Shown here piece after piece: positions 49,108 through 57,751 of a DNA stretch of 64,000 bases (position 1 is its first letter; each line of letters opens with the position of its first letter). The stretch comes from Acinetobacter pittii ANC 4050. Its GTDB lineage: Bacteria > Pseudomonadota > Gammaproteobacteria > Pseudomonadales > Moraxellaceae. Location of the stretch: NCBI RefSeq assembly GCF_000399685.1, contig NZ_KB976987.1, positions 3,205,943 through 3,269,942 of the forward strand, given 5' to 3'. Made by a program: the position numbers and the translations under genes. The notes below the pieces were generated by a model that worked only from the letters and a program-made list of their open reading frames with translations, searched no databases and was not told the origin of the DNA.

Positions 49108-49521
49108 ATGAATATTGAATTAGACCCGATTGATCTAAAAATTATTGCATTGCTTAAACAAGATTCCCGCCTCACAAATAAAGAAATTGGGCAACGCGTG
49201 CACCGGACAGGGCAGGCGGTGGGTGCTCGAATTGCTCAGTTGATGGATGCTGGGGTCATTAAAAATTACACGATTGCCGTGCAGTATTCACATAAACAAT
49301 TTATTCATTTGCATTTAAATGAACAACGCGCATTTGAAGAAATTGAAAATCTGGTCAAGCAATATGAACAAATCGATGAATGTTTTAAAGTCATGGGCAA
49401 TGCTTGCTATATGATCGTAAGCCATTTTGAACACACAGCATTAAATGAGTTTATAGAGAAACTTTCCAAATGGTGCCGTTACTCAGTTGAAACTGTGATT
49501 CGAGAAGTTGAGAAATCTTAA
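49108..49521 (+). CDS. Lrp/AsnC-family transcriptional regulator
   Basis: 137 residues. An N-terminal winged helix (LDPIDLKIIALLKQDSRL, NKEIGQRVHRTGQAVGARIAQL) is followed by a short RAM-like effector domain. The recognition helix resembles the family, though the second half is less typical than Lrp itself. It faces the isochorismatase-like gene, the usual arrangement for a regulator and its target. No Shine-Dalgarno is evident ahead of ATG 49108. Confidence 0.85.
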   Translation: MNIELDPIDLKIIALLKQDSRLTNKEIGQRVHRTGQAVGARIAQLMDAGVIKNYTIAVQYSHKQFIHLHLNEQRAFEEIENLVKQYEQIDECFKVMGNACYMIVSHFEHTALNEFIEKLSKWCRYSVETVIREVEKS

Positions 49522-49554
49522 AAAAATAAAGGCTCCAAGCCGAGTCTTGGAGCC
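49520..49554 (-). terminator. terminator of the msuE-sfnG transcript
   Basis: GGCTCCAAG-CCGAGT-CTTGGAGCC (49531-49554); on the minus strand it is followed by TTTATTTTTTT. It overlaps the 3' end of the Lrp-type gene. Confidence 0.85.
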
Positions 49555-49615
49555 AATAAATTCTTTATTTTTAATTTATTGTTTTTATTATCTTGCACTG
49601 TTTTAACTGGGGTTT

Positions 49616-50728
49616 TTAGGCTGATTTAGCTTGAATTTCTACCTCCTTTTCCTGTTGAAGCTCTAACTGGCGAACGAGTGGTAGAACCTTTTCTCCAAAA
49701 TATTCCACCTCTTCAATAAAATGTAAGAATCCTGAAAGAATCAAATCAACGCCTACATTTTTAAGGGCCACAATACGCTCTGCAATTTGCTGTGGTGTAC
49801 CAATTAAATTGGTTTTAAATCCATCGTTATATTGCACTAAATCTTCAAAACTTGATTTTGCCCAGTTACCTTGTTGTTCTGGGGAAGCCGCACCTGCTTC
49901 CCGAGTTGCATCGCCAAACGCATTGACTGCTTCAGTGTTGGCTTTATCAATAATTTCGTGAAGTACTGCTTTTGCTTCTTCTTCGGTATCTCTGGCAATA
50001 ATGAAAGCGTTTACCCCAATTTTGACATGATGATTATTGGCTTTTGCTTTGGTACGAATGTCTTCAACTTGTTTTTGAATTTCTTCGACAGTATTACCAT
50101 TAGTAAAATACCAATCAGATACACGAGACGCCATGTCACGTGCAGCACGTGAGCTACCGCCTTGAAAAACATCAATATAAGGCTTTTGCAGAGGTTTTGG
50201 TTTAAGTGTGTAGTTTTGGAACTGATAGTATTTACCATCGAAACTGTAGTTATCTGTGGTCCAGATTCCTTTTAGTGTACGAATAAATTCTTCAGAGCGA
50301 ACATAACGTTCGTCATGCTCAGGCCACTCTTCTCCAATGGCATCAAACTCACCTCTGAACCAGCCACTCACCACATTAATGGCAATACGGCCTTCGGTTA
50401 GATAATCAATCGTTGCAAGTTGTTTGGCTGCAAGTGCCGGTTTCCAGGGGCCGGGCAGAATCGCCGCAATGACTTTAAGTTTTTCAGTTTTTGCCAGTAA
50501 TGCATGACTGAAACTTACAGATTCATGTTGGTTTTCTGCCCCGTACCCCGCCGTAAAACGAATTTGGGTGAGCGCATATTCAAAACCATTGTTTTCGGCA
50601 GCCTGTGCAAGTCGAACATTGTAGTCATAACTCCAGTCTGTACGCTGTTCGATGTTACTCACCACAAGGCCACCGCTTACGTTTGGTACCCAATAAGCAA
50701 ATTTAATTGGTTGTTGTAATTGCGTCAT
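49616..50728 (-). CDS. sfnG: dimethyl sulfone monooxygenase (FMNH2-dependent)
   Basis: 370 residues. A bacterial-luciferase-like TIM barrel. The N terminus FAYWVPNVSGGLVVSNIEQRT and blocks ALTQIRFTAGYGAE, AAILPGPWKPALAAKQLAT, VVSGWFRGEFDAIGE and FQGGSSRAARDMASRVSDW match Pseudomonas SfnG closely. It converts dimethyl sulfone to methanesulfinate during sulfur starvation, using reduced FMN from a partner such as MsuE, encoded 44 bp upstream. GGAGAG precedes the ATG. Confidence 0.93.
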   Translation of the reverse strand: MTQLQQPIKFAYWVPNVSGGLVVSNIEQRTDWSYDYNVRLAQAAENNGFEYALTQIRFTAGYGAENQHESVSFSHALLAKTEKLKVIAAILPGPWKPALAAKQLATIDYLTEGRIAINVVSGWFRGEFDAIGEEWPEHDERYVRSEEFIRTLKGIWTTDNYSFDGKYYQFQNYTLKPKPLQKPYIDVFQGGSSRAARDMASRVSDWYFTNGNTVEEIQKQVEDIRTKAKANNHHVKIGVNAFIIARDTEEEAKAVLHEIIDKANTEAVNAFGDATREAGAASPEQQGNWAKSSFEDLVQYNDGFKTNLIGTPQQIAERIVALKNVGVDLILSGFLHFIEEVEYFGEKVLPLVRQLELQQEKEVEIQAKSA

Positions 50729-50772
50729 GGTTCACTCTCCCCATTCGTTCTTTTTATTTAGCTCTATCGCGC

Positions 50773-51510
50773 TTAGGCAACATGCGTTAATGATTTGCCA
50801 GACTTGTGATGCAAACGAGACTCTGCCGCATCAAGATCTGGTACAGCCGCTGAAGGCAATACTTCTTCTTGTTCAATTTGCTTGTTAATACCAAGCTCTT
50901 GATTTGCCTGCTGTGATTTAGGTTTAACCACCTCAGCACGTTTACCTTTTGCCGGTGCCCATTCTAAAATTGGCAATGCACGTGCTACCGCTAAGGTAAT
51001 ACGATCTGATAATTGCTCGCTTTTCACCGTATATTCAGGAGTAAAGTCACGATCGGTCGCATATACACCAATTGGTAAAGTTTGTGCTTGGAAGAAACTA
51101 AATAACGGTCGAAGTTGATGCTCGAGTACCAGCGCATGACGATCGCTACCGCCTGATGCCGCTAAAAGCACAGGTACATCAACCAATGCAGTTTGTTCAA
51201 CAAAATCGAAAAAATGTTTGAAAAGACCTGTAAAAGAGGCACGATAAACAGGTGTACCTACAATTAAAGCATCTGCTGCTTCAACTGCTGCAAGATCATC
51301 TTGTACGCGCTGTGGAAGTTGGTTGCGATAAAATGCACCCCCTAATAAAGGTCCAATTTCGCTTAATTTAATGAAGTGAACTTTAATATCGATTGCTTCG
51401 GATAACTCATCAAGAATGGCTTGAACCAGACTTTCCGTTTTAGATGGGGTATTTAAGCCACCAGAAACGGCAACAATATTTAAAGGTTTTGGTGATGTGA
51501 TACCAGTCAT
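50773..51510 (-). CDS. msuE: NAD(P)H-dependent FMN reductase MsuE, with C-terminal extension
   Basis: 245 residues. The flavodoxin-like reductase fold is clear: VAVSGGLNTPSKTESL, ALIVGTPVYRASFTGLFKHFFDF, LLAASGGSDRHALVLEHQLRPLFSFF and PIGVYAT. It supplies FMNH2 to SfnG and related monooxygenases. Pseudomonas MsuE is about 190 residues; here about 55 more residues follow WAPAKGKRAE, rich in Lys, Gln and Glu, of unknown role. It is first in the msuE-sfnG operon. No sigma-54 -24/-12 site was seen upstream. Confidence 0.88.
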   Translation of the reverse strand: MTGITSPKPLNIVAVSGGLNTPSKTESLVQAILDELSEAIDIKVHFIKLSEIGPLLGGAFYRNQLPQRVQDDLAAVEAADALIVGTPVYRASFTGLFKHFFDFVEQTALVDVPVLLAASGGSDRHALVLEHQLRPLFSFFQAQTLPIGVYATDRDFTPEYTVKSEQLSDRITLAVARALPILEWAPAKGKRAEVVKPKSQQANQELGINKQIEQEEVLPSAAVPDLDAAESRLHHKSGKSLTHVA

Positions 51511-51811
51511 AATTTGGTTCCTAAGCCTAAAACAAGAGATTAGACTTATTAATCAACAACGACGGTAAACTGTAAAATAACGAAATTGGTCAACCTTATC
51601 AGTTTTAAATATAAAAGATAAATAGTGGATTTTTATACTTTATTTTTATATTAAGTTATTGTTTTTATTTTATATAATTATAGGTGATATATTTTTTATA
51701 ATAAAAAGGAAGCTTATATAAAAAACAGATTAATTTTGATTAAAAGTTAAAAAACATCTGAAAATCTTGGCTAAGTTCTACATTTATCAACATTTTGCAT
51801 AAAAATGGATA
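51511..51811. other. intergenic region between msuE and crbR, no gene seen
   Basis: About 300 bp of very AT-rich DNA upstream of both divergent genes. No coding frame, no terminator. On the minus strand TTGACC lies about 70 bp before msuE, with no convincing -10. The regulatory dyad for crbR begins at 51812. Confidence 0.5.
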
Positions 51812-51832
51812 AGATGAACGTATCTTTCATCT
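51812..51832 (+). promoter_or_regulatory. dyad upstream of crbR, near a TACAAT -10
   Basis: AGATGAA (51812-51818) and TTCATCT (51826-51832), 7-bp perfect arms with a 7-nt spacer. A -10-like TACAAT lies at 51845-51850, so the dyad covers about the -35 region of a possible crbR promoter. Confidence 0.4.
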
Positions 51833-51886
51833 AAATAGTAGGGTTACAATAGGCCATACTTATGCTCAAGATTACTTTAATCGCTT

Positions 51887-52537
51887 ATGAATATTTTAAT
51901 CGTTGATGATCATCCTTTGTTTCGTCATGCTTTAATTCAAGCAGTACGTTATAGCCTGCCACAGGCACAAATCCATGAAACAGCCTCGGTTGATGAGTTT
52001 TATGAGCGTTTGGAAAATGGGGCAGAACCTGATCTAGTATTACTCGATTTAAATTTACCGGGTGCTTCAGGCTTTTCGGCTCTGGTTTATGTAAGAGCAC
52101 AGTATCCATCTATTCCGATTATTGTTGTTTCTGCACATGAAGAAACTTCAATCATTCAGCGTGCAATTGCACATGGTGCGATGGGTTATATTCCTAAGTC
52201 GGCTCATCCAAGTCATATTGGCGAAGCGATTCGTCAAGTCTTAGAAGGTGATATCTGGTTACCACCTAACTTGCCATCTAATCTTAACCTTGACCCAAGA
52301 GCAGCAGATGAAACTGCTTTAGCTGAACGTATTCAATCTCTAACACCTCAGCAATTCCGTGTTTTGATGATGGTTGCGGAAGGTTTGTTAAATAAGCAGA
52401 TTGCATACGAGCTTGATGTTTCAGAAGCAACGATTAAAGCCCACGTAACGGCTATCTTTAGAAAATTAGGTGTGCAAAACCGTACACAAGCCGTATTGGC
52501 TATTAGTGCACTCAATATTGAAGATAAGAAAATCTAA
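51887..52537 (+). CDS. crbR: NarL/LuxR-family response regulator, CrbR (ErdR) orthologue
   Basis: 216 residues. A receiver domain (IVDDHPLFRHAL; phosphoacceptor Asp54 in VLLDLNLPG; conserved Lys in YIPKSAH) and a C-terminal LuxR helix-turn-helix (LTPQQFRVLMMVAEGLLNKQIAYELDVSEATIKAHV). Together with the SSS-type hybrid kinase 1.2 kb away and the flanking acs and actP genes, it matches CrbR/ErdR, the response regulator that activates acs in Pseudomonas and Vibrio. The gene name is inferred from context as well as sequence. Confidence 0.85.
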   Translation: MNILIVDDHPLFRHALIQAVRYSLPQAQIHETASVDEFYERLENGAEPDLVLLDLNLPGASGFSALVYVRAQYPSIPIIVVSAHEETSIIQRAIAHGAMGYIPKSAHPSHIGEAIRQVLEGDIWLPPNLPSNLNLDPRAADETALAERIQSLTPQQFRVLMMVAEGLLNKQIAYELDVSEATIKAHVTAIFRKLGVQNRTQAVLAISALNIEDKKI

Positions 52538-52541
52538 AAAG

Positions 52542-52569
52542 AAAAAAGACCTCGATTGAGGTCTTTTTT
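52542..52569. terminator. bidirectional terminator after crbR
   Basis: AAAAAAGACCTCGATTGAGGTCTTTTTT, between convergent genes. Confidence 0.92.
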
Positions 52570-52580
52570 ATGGGTGTCAT

Positions 52581-53348
52581 TTAAGCAAGGCAATCTTGCT
52601 TAGGGGTTAGGCTGTCGCAGTACAACGGGTTAAGTGCACATTGCAAATCATCAATTTGTTCTTGAGTCACATAGCCTTTCATTTTTAAATATTCAGCCAC
52701 ACGGTCATCACGTAAGCTTAGGAAGGCTGCATCATAAACCCCTAAATCAACAAACAGAGCAGCTGTTTCTAGGCTGTTGAAACGATCCAAGAAAATATCA
52801 TTGCCATACATCAAGAAGATATGGTCAAGTTTTGCTTTTTCATCAACATGCAGTCGTTCAGCAAGTTGATCGGGGTGTGTTTTAATAAAGAGTAAATCAG
52901 ATAATTCATCAAATTGAGTCATATCTAACTGATTCTTGCCGAGTTTGACATGACCAAGCCAAGCTTTGAAAACCAAAACCGCACCGCCACGGAGTAGCAT
53001 GCTCCAGATTTGATGACGTGTGTCATGGTCAAGATTTTCACTTTCAGCGCTAAGAACGTTTAAGAAATTTTCTTCTTGTTGTGCCAATTTATCAAACAAG
53101 CCTAGTCCTTGAGGATGATAAGCCGCAGGTGCAAATACATCAAAATTTAGGTCGTGGAATACATTGAGTGCGAGGGGGACCGCAGACTGATAAATTGTAT
53201 TTAACGCTTTGATATGTGCTTCAGTGAGTTTGCTGTGAGGGAAAATACTTTGCCAATCTAGTTCAGGAAGTAAAGCATTGGCACTGTATTGACGATAAAA
53301 CTGTTGAGACGAAAGTTGGCCTTGTGGGCTGTTATCAGAAATATTCAT
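52581..53348 (-). CDS. hypothetical protein between crbR and crbS
   Basis: 255 residues from ATG 53346-53348, with AAAGGA nine bases upstream (better than the in-frame ATG at 53366). I do not recognise a family. The sequence is mostly helical, acidic and lacks signal or membrane segments, so probably cytoplasmic. Features: a His/Phe-rich N-terminal third, an AVLVFKAWLGHVKLG segment, and three cysteines near the end (LQCALNPLYC...DCLA). The position between the two partner genes of the acetate system hints at a related role, but both strands and terminators separate it from them. Confidence 0.75.
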   Translation of the reverse strand: MNISDNSPQGQLSSQQFYRQYSANALLPELDWQSIFPHSKLTEAHIKALNTIYQSAVPLALNVFHDLNFDVFAPAAYHPQGLGLFDKLAQQEENFLNVLSAESENLDHDTRHQIWSMLLRGGAVLVFKAWLGHVKLGKNQLDMTQFDELSDLLFIKTHPDQLAERLHVDEKAKLDHIFLMYGNDIFLDRFNSLETAALFVDLGVYDAAFLSLRDDRVAEYLKMKGYVTQEQIDDLQCALNPLYCDSLTPKQDCLA

Positions 53349-53737
53349 GGCAATTGTCCTTTGCATTAATTCGTGAGCAGGGGCGCTTTATATAGAAATG
53401 GGTTATAAAAAATAGCGGTACATAGAATAAATTGGTTTTGAATATTTATGTGTCATCAAGAATGCAAGTAGAATACGACTAAAGTCGTATAAGGTTGTTT
53501 TTGTCTAATTATAATTTTAAAAAACAGTTACTTATGAAATTGTAACTAAGTATACAAGTGTTCACTTACAAAAAAGGTGGGCTTTGCCATAGAAAAAGAG
53601 CTATTGGAAAGTTTAGCCAATTATTTAATAAGCAAAAGTAGACTTTTTGAGCAGTTCTGCCTATTGGCTTAAATTAGACCTATAATTTTTGCCAAAAATC
53701 TCTCCCAAATTTATTAAGGCTTTGGGAGAGAAAAAAA
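53349..53737. other. intergenic region between the hypothetical gene and crbS, dyads only
   Basis: 389 bp with no coding frame. It contains a perfect 7-bp-arm dyad ATACGAC-TAAA-GTCGTAT (53473-53490), 125 bp upstream of the hypothetical gene, an AGTTAC/GTAACT dyad (53526-53547) and the crbS terminator near its end. Confidence 0.5.
53692..53730 (-). terminator. terminator of crbS
   Basis: CTCTCCCAAA (53700-53709) and TTTGGGAGAG (53721-53730), then ATTTTTGG on the minus strand. Confidence 0.8.
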
Positions 53738-56700
53738 TTAATCTGTCTCACTGGCAATTTTAAGACCCGATAACCATGCTCTTAAAGAAGCTGGTTTAAG
53801 CGGTTTTTTGAGTAAAACGATATTCAGTTCTTTCAATTGTTGAGGTAACTCTGGATGGGAGTCTGCTGTAATCAGAGCAACCGGAACATCATGTTGACGA
53901 TTTTGCAAAATAAAATCGACACCGAGTTGGTTGTTATTTAAATGCTGATCGATAAGCCAGACTTGAATATTCTCTTTTTGAATAATCTCAAATGCTTGTT
54001 CGGGTTCAGTGGCTTTAAAAACCTCGTAGCCCCATCGACCTAATAAGCTACTCATGCCCTCAAGAATTGTTTCATCATTGTCTAAACATAAAATTCGATA
54101 GGCTTTAGTTTTTAAAGGCACTGCTTGTACGCTTGGAGTGGCCACTTTTGGAGCTTCTACCACTGGAACCTCAATCATAAAGCAAGAGCCTTTATCGAGT
54201 TGTGAGTAGACATGAACCGGATAATTCAACAAACCAGTCATACGCTGCACAATAGCAAGTCCCAAACCTAAACCTTGCTCACCCCAAGGTGATAAATGTC
54301 CACAGCGTTCGAATTCTTGAAATAATTTAATACGTTGCTCTTCGGCAATTCCAGGGCCTGTATCCCAGACACCAATTCGAATATGACCAGGTTTTTGAGC
54401 TGAACGTAATACACCAACAATCACTCGACCTTTGGCTGTATAGCGCAAAGCATTACTTACAAAGTTTTGAATAATGCGTCGAATCCATTGTGGATCTGTA
54501 TCAATCCAGAACGATACATCATGAACTTTTAATGAAATATTTCGCTGTGCAGCAATTGATTTGAACTGGAGTTCAAGATCACTTAATAAATCGTGTAAAG
54601 GATAGGGCTGTCTTTTGGGTTGTATGGTGCCGCCTTCCAAACGTGCAATATCGAGTAGGGCAGAGAGCATACTTTCTGCGCCATACAGAGCACGGTCAAG
54701 TTGCTGCAAAGTTTGACGATCTTCTTCAGTTGCGATGCTTTGTTCAAGAACCGTACTAAAGAGACGGGCAGCATGCATAGGTTGTAATAAGTCATGACTG
54801 GCCGCTGCAATAAAGCGGCTTTTCGACATATTGGCCATATCGGCTTGTTCGCGTGCAAGCTGTTGCTCGCTTAAGGCGTCGGCAAGTTGTTGGGTTCGAT
54901 CTTTTACACGTGCTTCAAGTATTGCCTCATTCGCACGGAAAGCAGTAATGTCGGCAAATGTTGTAACGAAGCCTCCACCTGAAATAGGATTACCACGCAT
55001 TTGAATAACGCGTCCATCTTTACGGATACGTTCAAATTCATGCGCACTTCCGACTTTCATCCAGTGTAAGCGTTTACGAACATGTTCTTCGACTGAACCG
55101 GGGCCACATTCGCCGCGTTCAGCATTATAACGAATCAGATCGGCAATTGGACAACCCACATAGACTAAATCTTTAGGGTAGCCAAACAGTTTTAAATATT
55201 GGTTGTTCCAAGCCACCAAACACATATTTTTATCGACCACACTTACCCCTTGGGTCATGTGGTCAATCATGGTCATCAGCAGGTTTTGATTAAACCGTTG
55301 CCATTGTGAGGCTTGGTCTAAAATATTGGCGACTTGGCCTAATGCCAAACCATTGTTAATCATTGCTGTCGTCAGCAACGTACGTGCAGAAGCAGCCCCG
55401 ATAATGCCAGCTAGATATTGTTCGGTGAATCGCCACCACATGCCATTGGCAATACTATTCGGATTGAGTGTGAGATGATTTTGCTCACAAAAGTTCTCAA
55501 ACGCTTGTGTTGTGGGTTGCTCACCCGTAATTCTTTTAGCAAGGGCGAACAGATCGCCTACTTTTAAACGTGCAGCATCGTGTGGTAAATAGGTCAAATC
55601 GGTAGACGTATGCGGTGATGGCAAAGGCTTAGTTTCATAATAGAAAAAGCTTTCTGCCTGTATTTGTTCTGCCACACTTGGGCGGTAAAGTTTAGAAATC
55701 CAGATATATAAAACAATATTTAAACCAAGTGACCAGATTACGCCGTGTGTAAGTGGAGCAAATGATTCAAAACCAAAAAGTGACTCTGGACGTAAGGCAT
55801 TAATTCCAAAAGGCCCAAAAAGTAAAATACTTTGAGCTGTGTCCTGATAGATCTCTGGCAAGCTACGTAAAATCGTTGGAAACAGTAATGTGTAACTCCA
55901 CATTAAGAATCCAACAATAAGACCAGCATAGACACCTTGGCGACTTCCGCCTCGCCAATACAAACCGCCAATGAGAGCAGGTGCAAACTGGGCAACCGCA
56001 CTAAATGCTAATAAACCGAATACTGAAAGTTGATTAATATCATTAAAGAAATGGAAGAATAAAAAGCCAAGAAGCATTACTGCGACAATACTAATACGAC
56101 GGCTAAATTTAAGAACTTTCGGTAAGTGTTTATCGTGTCGTGAAAGTAATTTGAACCGCCACAGGGCAGGCATAATCAAGTCGTTACTGAGCATGATAGA
56201 CAAGGCAACAGATGAAACCAGTAACATGCCGGTGGATGCAGAGAACCCGCCTAAAAAGGCCAATAGGGCTAACCATTCTTGGTTATAACTCAATGGTAAT
56301 GAGAGTACTGCAACATCGGGTACAGTTAGGAATTTTGGCGCTGCATGTAAAGCCCAGCTTGCAATCGGGATAATAGCTAGAATCGTTAAAATGAGATAAG
56401 CCGCAAACCATTTACGTGCACCGCGAATATGCTTCTCATCGCGTAATTCAACAACCGCTACATGAAACTGACGGGGTAAACAGATAATCGCTAGTCCTGC
56501 CAATAATGTCTGAATCCAAAAAGTTTCAGGGACCCCAAATAATTGAACTTCCTGAAAGGTTTGGTTTACGTCGGCTGTAACTTGAACTAAGTTCGCGGGT
56601 GCCTCAAAAATAAAAAATAAAGCGACACAAATCAGCGCGAATAATTTTACAAAAGATTCAAAAGCGACAGCTAACATGAGGCCGCCATGCTGTTCGGTGT

Positions 56701-57235
56701 TTGCAATTTGCCTTGTACCAAAAATCATAGCTAAGATCGCAAGGACACTGGTTAAAAGCAAAACGCTATTGGTGGTCGTATGAATATGAGCATTTTGCTC
56801 CAAGATGACGGATGTACTTAAGGCAATTGCGCGTAACTGGAGAGCAAGGTAGGGAATAATCGCAATGACCGCCAAGATCGTAACCAATGAAGCCAAGACA
56901 CCGCTTTTGCCATAACGTGCAGCAACAAAGTCAGCAATTGATGAAATCGCGTGATGCTGACGCACTCGGCCTAAGCGTCGCCAAATGTCATAACCAAACC
57001 AGACAAATAATAGCGGACCTAAATAAATCGGTAAGAAAATAACACCTTCTCGGACGGCAGCCCCAGTTGCGCCATAAAAAGTCCAAGATGAACAGTAAAC
57101 ACCTAAGGTTAAGCTGAACAAGAACATGCGGCCACGTGTACTTAGGCGACTGGCATGCTTTTCGCCAAAAAAAGCACAAATGAATAAGAGTGCTATATAA
57201 AGAGTGAGTACCCCAATAATCAGCCAGCTGTTCAT
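53738..57235 (-). CDS. crbS: SSS-transporter-domain hybrid histidine kinase, CrbS (MxtR) orthologue
   Basis: 1165 residues. An N-terminal sodium:solute symporter-like domain of about 12-13 helices (roughly 1-500), then a linker, a PAS domain (WNNQYLKLFGYPKDLVYVG...), HisKA (AAASHDLLQPMHAARLF), an HATPase with DTGPGIAEEQRIKLF and GLGLGLAIVQRM, and a C-terminal receiver (ILCLDNDETI, Asp in WLIDQHLNNN). This is the architecture of CrbS/MxtR, the acetate-linked sensor that phosphorylates CrbR. It is divergent from DUF485-actP, whose product is itself an SSS acetate permease. Confidence 0.9.
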   Translation of the reverse strand: MNSWLIIGVLTLYIALLFICAFFGEKHASRLSTRGRMFLFSLTLGVYCSSWTFYGATGAAVREGVIFLPIYLGPLLFVWFGYDIWRRLGRVRQHHAISSIADFVAARYGKSGVLASLVTILAVIAIIPYLALQLRAIALSTSVILEQNAHIHTTTNSVLLLTSVLAILAMIFGTRQIANTEQHGGLMLAVAFESFVKLFALICVALFFIFEAPANLVQVTADVNQTFQEVQLFGVPETFWIQTLLAGLAIICLPRQFHVAVVELRDEKHIRGARKWFAAYLILTILAIIPIASWALHAAPKFLTVPDVAVLSLPLSYNQEWLALLAFLGGFSASTGMLLVSSVALSIMLSNDLIMPALWRFKLLSRHDKHLPKVLKFSRRISIVAVMLLGFLFFHFFNDINQLSVFGLLAFSAVAQFAPALIGGLYWRGGSRQGVYAGLIVGFLMWSYTLLFPTILRSLPEIYQDTAQSILLFGPFGINALRPESLFGFESFAPLTHGVIWSLGLNIVLYIWISKLYRPSVAEQIQAESFFYYETKPLPSPHTSTDLTYLPHDAARLKVGDLFALAKRITGEQPTTQAFENFCEQNHLTLNPNSIANGMWWRFTEQYLAGIIGAASARTLLTTAMINNGLALGQVANILDQASQWQRFNQNLLMTMIDHMTQGVSVVDKNMCLVAWNNQYLKLFGYPKDLVYVGCPIADLIRYNAERGECGPGSVEEHVRKRLHWMKVGSAHEFERIRKDGRVIQMRGNPISGGGFVTTFADITAFRANEAILEARVKDRTQQLADALSEQQLAREQADMANMSKSRFIAAASHDLLQPMHAARLFSTVLEQSIATEEDRQTLQQLDRALYGAESMLSALLDIARLEGGTIQPKRQPYPLHDLLSDLELQFKSIAAQRNISLKVHDVSFWIDTDPQWIRRIIQNFVSNALRYTAKGRVIVGVLRSAQKPGHIRIGVWDTGPGIAEEQRIKLFQEFERCGHLSPWGEQGLGLGLAIVQRMTGLLNYPVHVYSQLDKGSCFMIEVPVVEAPKVATPSVQAVPLKTKAYRILCLDNDETILEGMSSLLGRWGYEVFKATEPEQAFEIIQKENIQVWLIDQHLNNNQLGVDFILQNRQHDVPVALITADSHPELPQQLKELNIVLLKKPLKPASLRAWLSGLKIASETD

Positions 57236-57311
57236 ATGACCTACATGATTAAAACCTTGTGCCTATCATACCCCAAGCAGAAACAAAGCTATAAATTGAT
57301 TAAATTTTAAC

Positions 57312-57321
57312 GACCAAAGTC
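57312..57321 (+). promoter_or_regulatory. decamer shared with acs, candidate CrbR site of the actP operon
   Basis: GACCAAAGTC, identical to 46341-46350 and at a similar distance (96 bp) from the first start codon. It also lies 76 bp upstream of the divergent crbS start, so it could serve both directions. Confidence 0.45.
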
Positions 57322-57417
57322 TAAGTTACGAATTACACGTAATTTTGCTAATTTGAATAATGAGAAACTACTATTAAAAAAGTGGCCAAGGTTGGGCACA
57401 GGGCAAGGAGTTTGGTT

Positions 57418-57750
57418 ATGGATCAAAGCCAAGTAGAAAAGATTCTACACAATCCAAAGTTTCAGAAAATGGTCAAGAAAAAAAGTGCATTAAGCTGGAC
57501 GCTCACAATCATTATGTTAGTGCTTTATGTGGGCTTTATGCTACTTGTTGGCTACAACAAAGAATTTTTGATGAGTTCATTTAGTGGTGGTGTAACGACA
57601 TGGGGTATTCCACTAGGCTTAGGAATTATCGTTTTATCTTTCCTACTGTGTGGCGTGTATTCCTATATCGCAAACAATACCCTTGACCAGTTGAGTGAAG
57701 AAGCGTTGAAGGAAGTTGAAGCCATCACGCATGAGAAAGGATTACACTAA
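57418..57750 (+). CDS. DUF485 membrane protein (YjcH-like)
   Basis: 110 residues from ATG 57418, with AAGGAG eight bases upstream; an in-frame GTG at 57382 is less likely. Two transmembrane helices (about 26-48 and 60-83) and the '[16 protein letters not shown]' start are typical of DUF485, a partner family usually encoded just before ActP (YjcH in E. coli). Role probably in acetate permease function, unproven. One base separates its stop from the actP ATG. Confidence 0.9.
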   Translation: MDQSQVEKILHNPKFQKMVKKKSALSWTLTIIMLVLYVGFMLLVGYNKEFLMSSFSGGVTTWGIPLGLGIIVLSFLLCGVYSYIANNTLDQLSEEALKEVEAITHEKGLH

Positions 57751-57751
57751 T

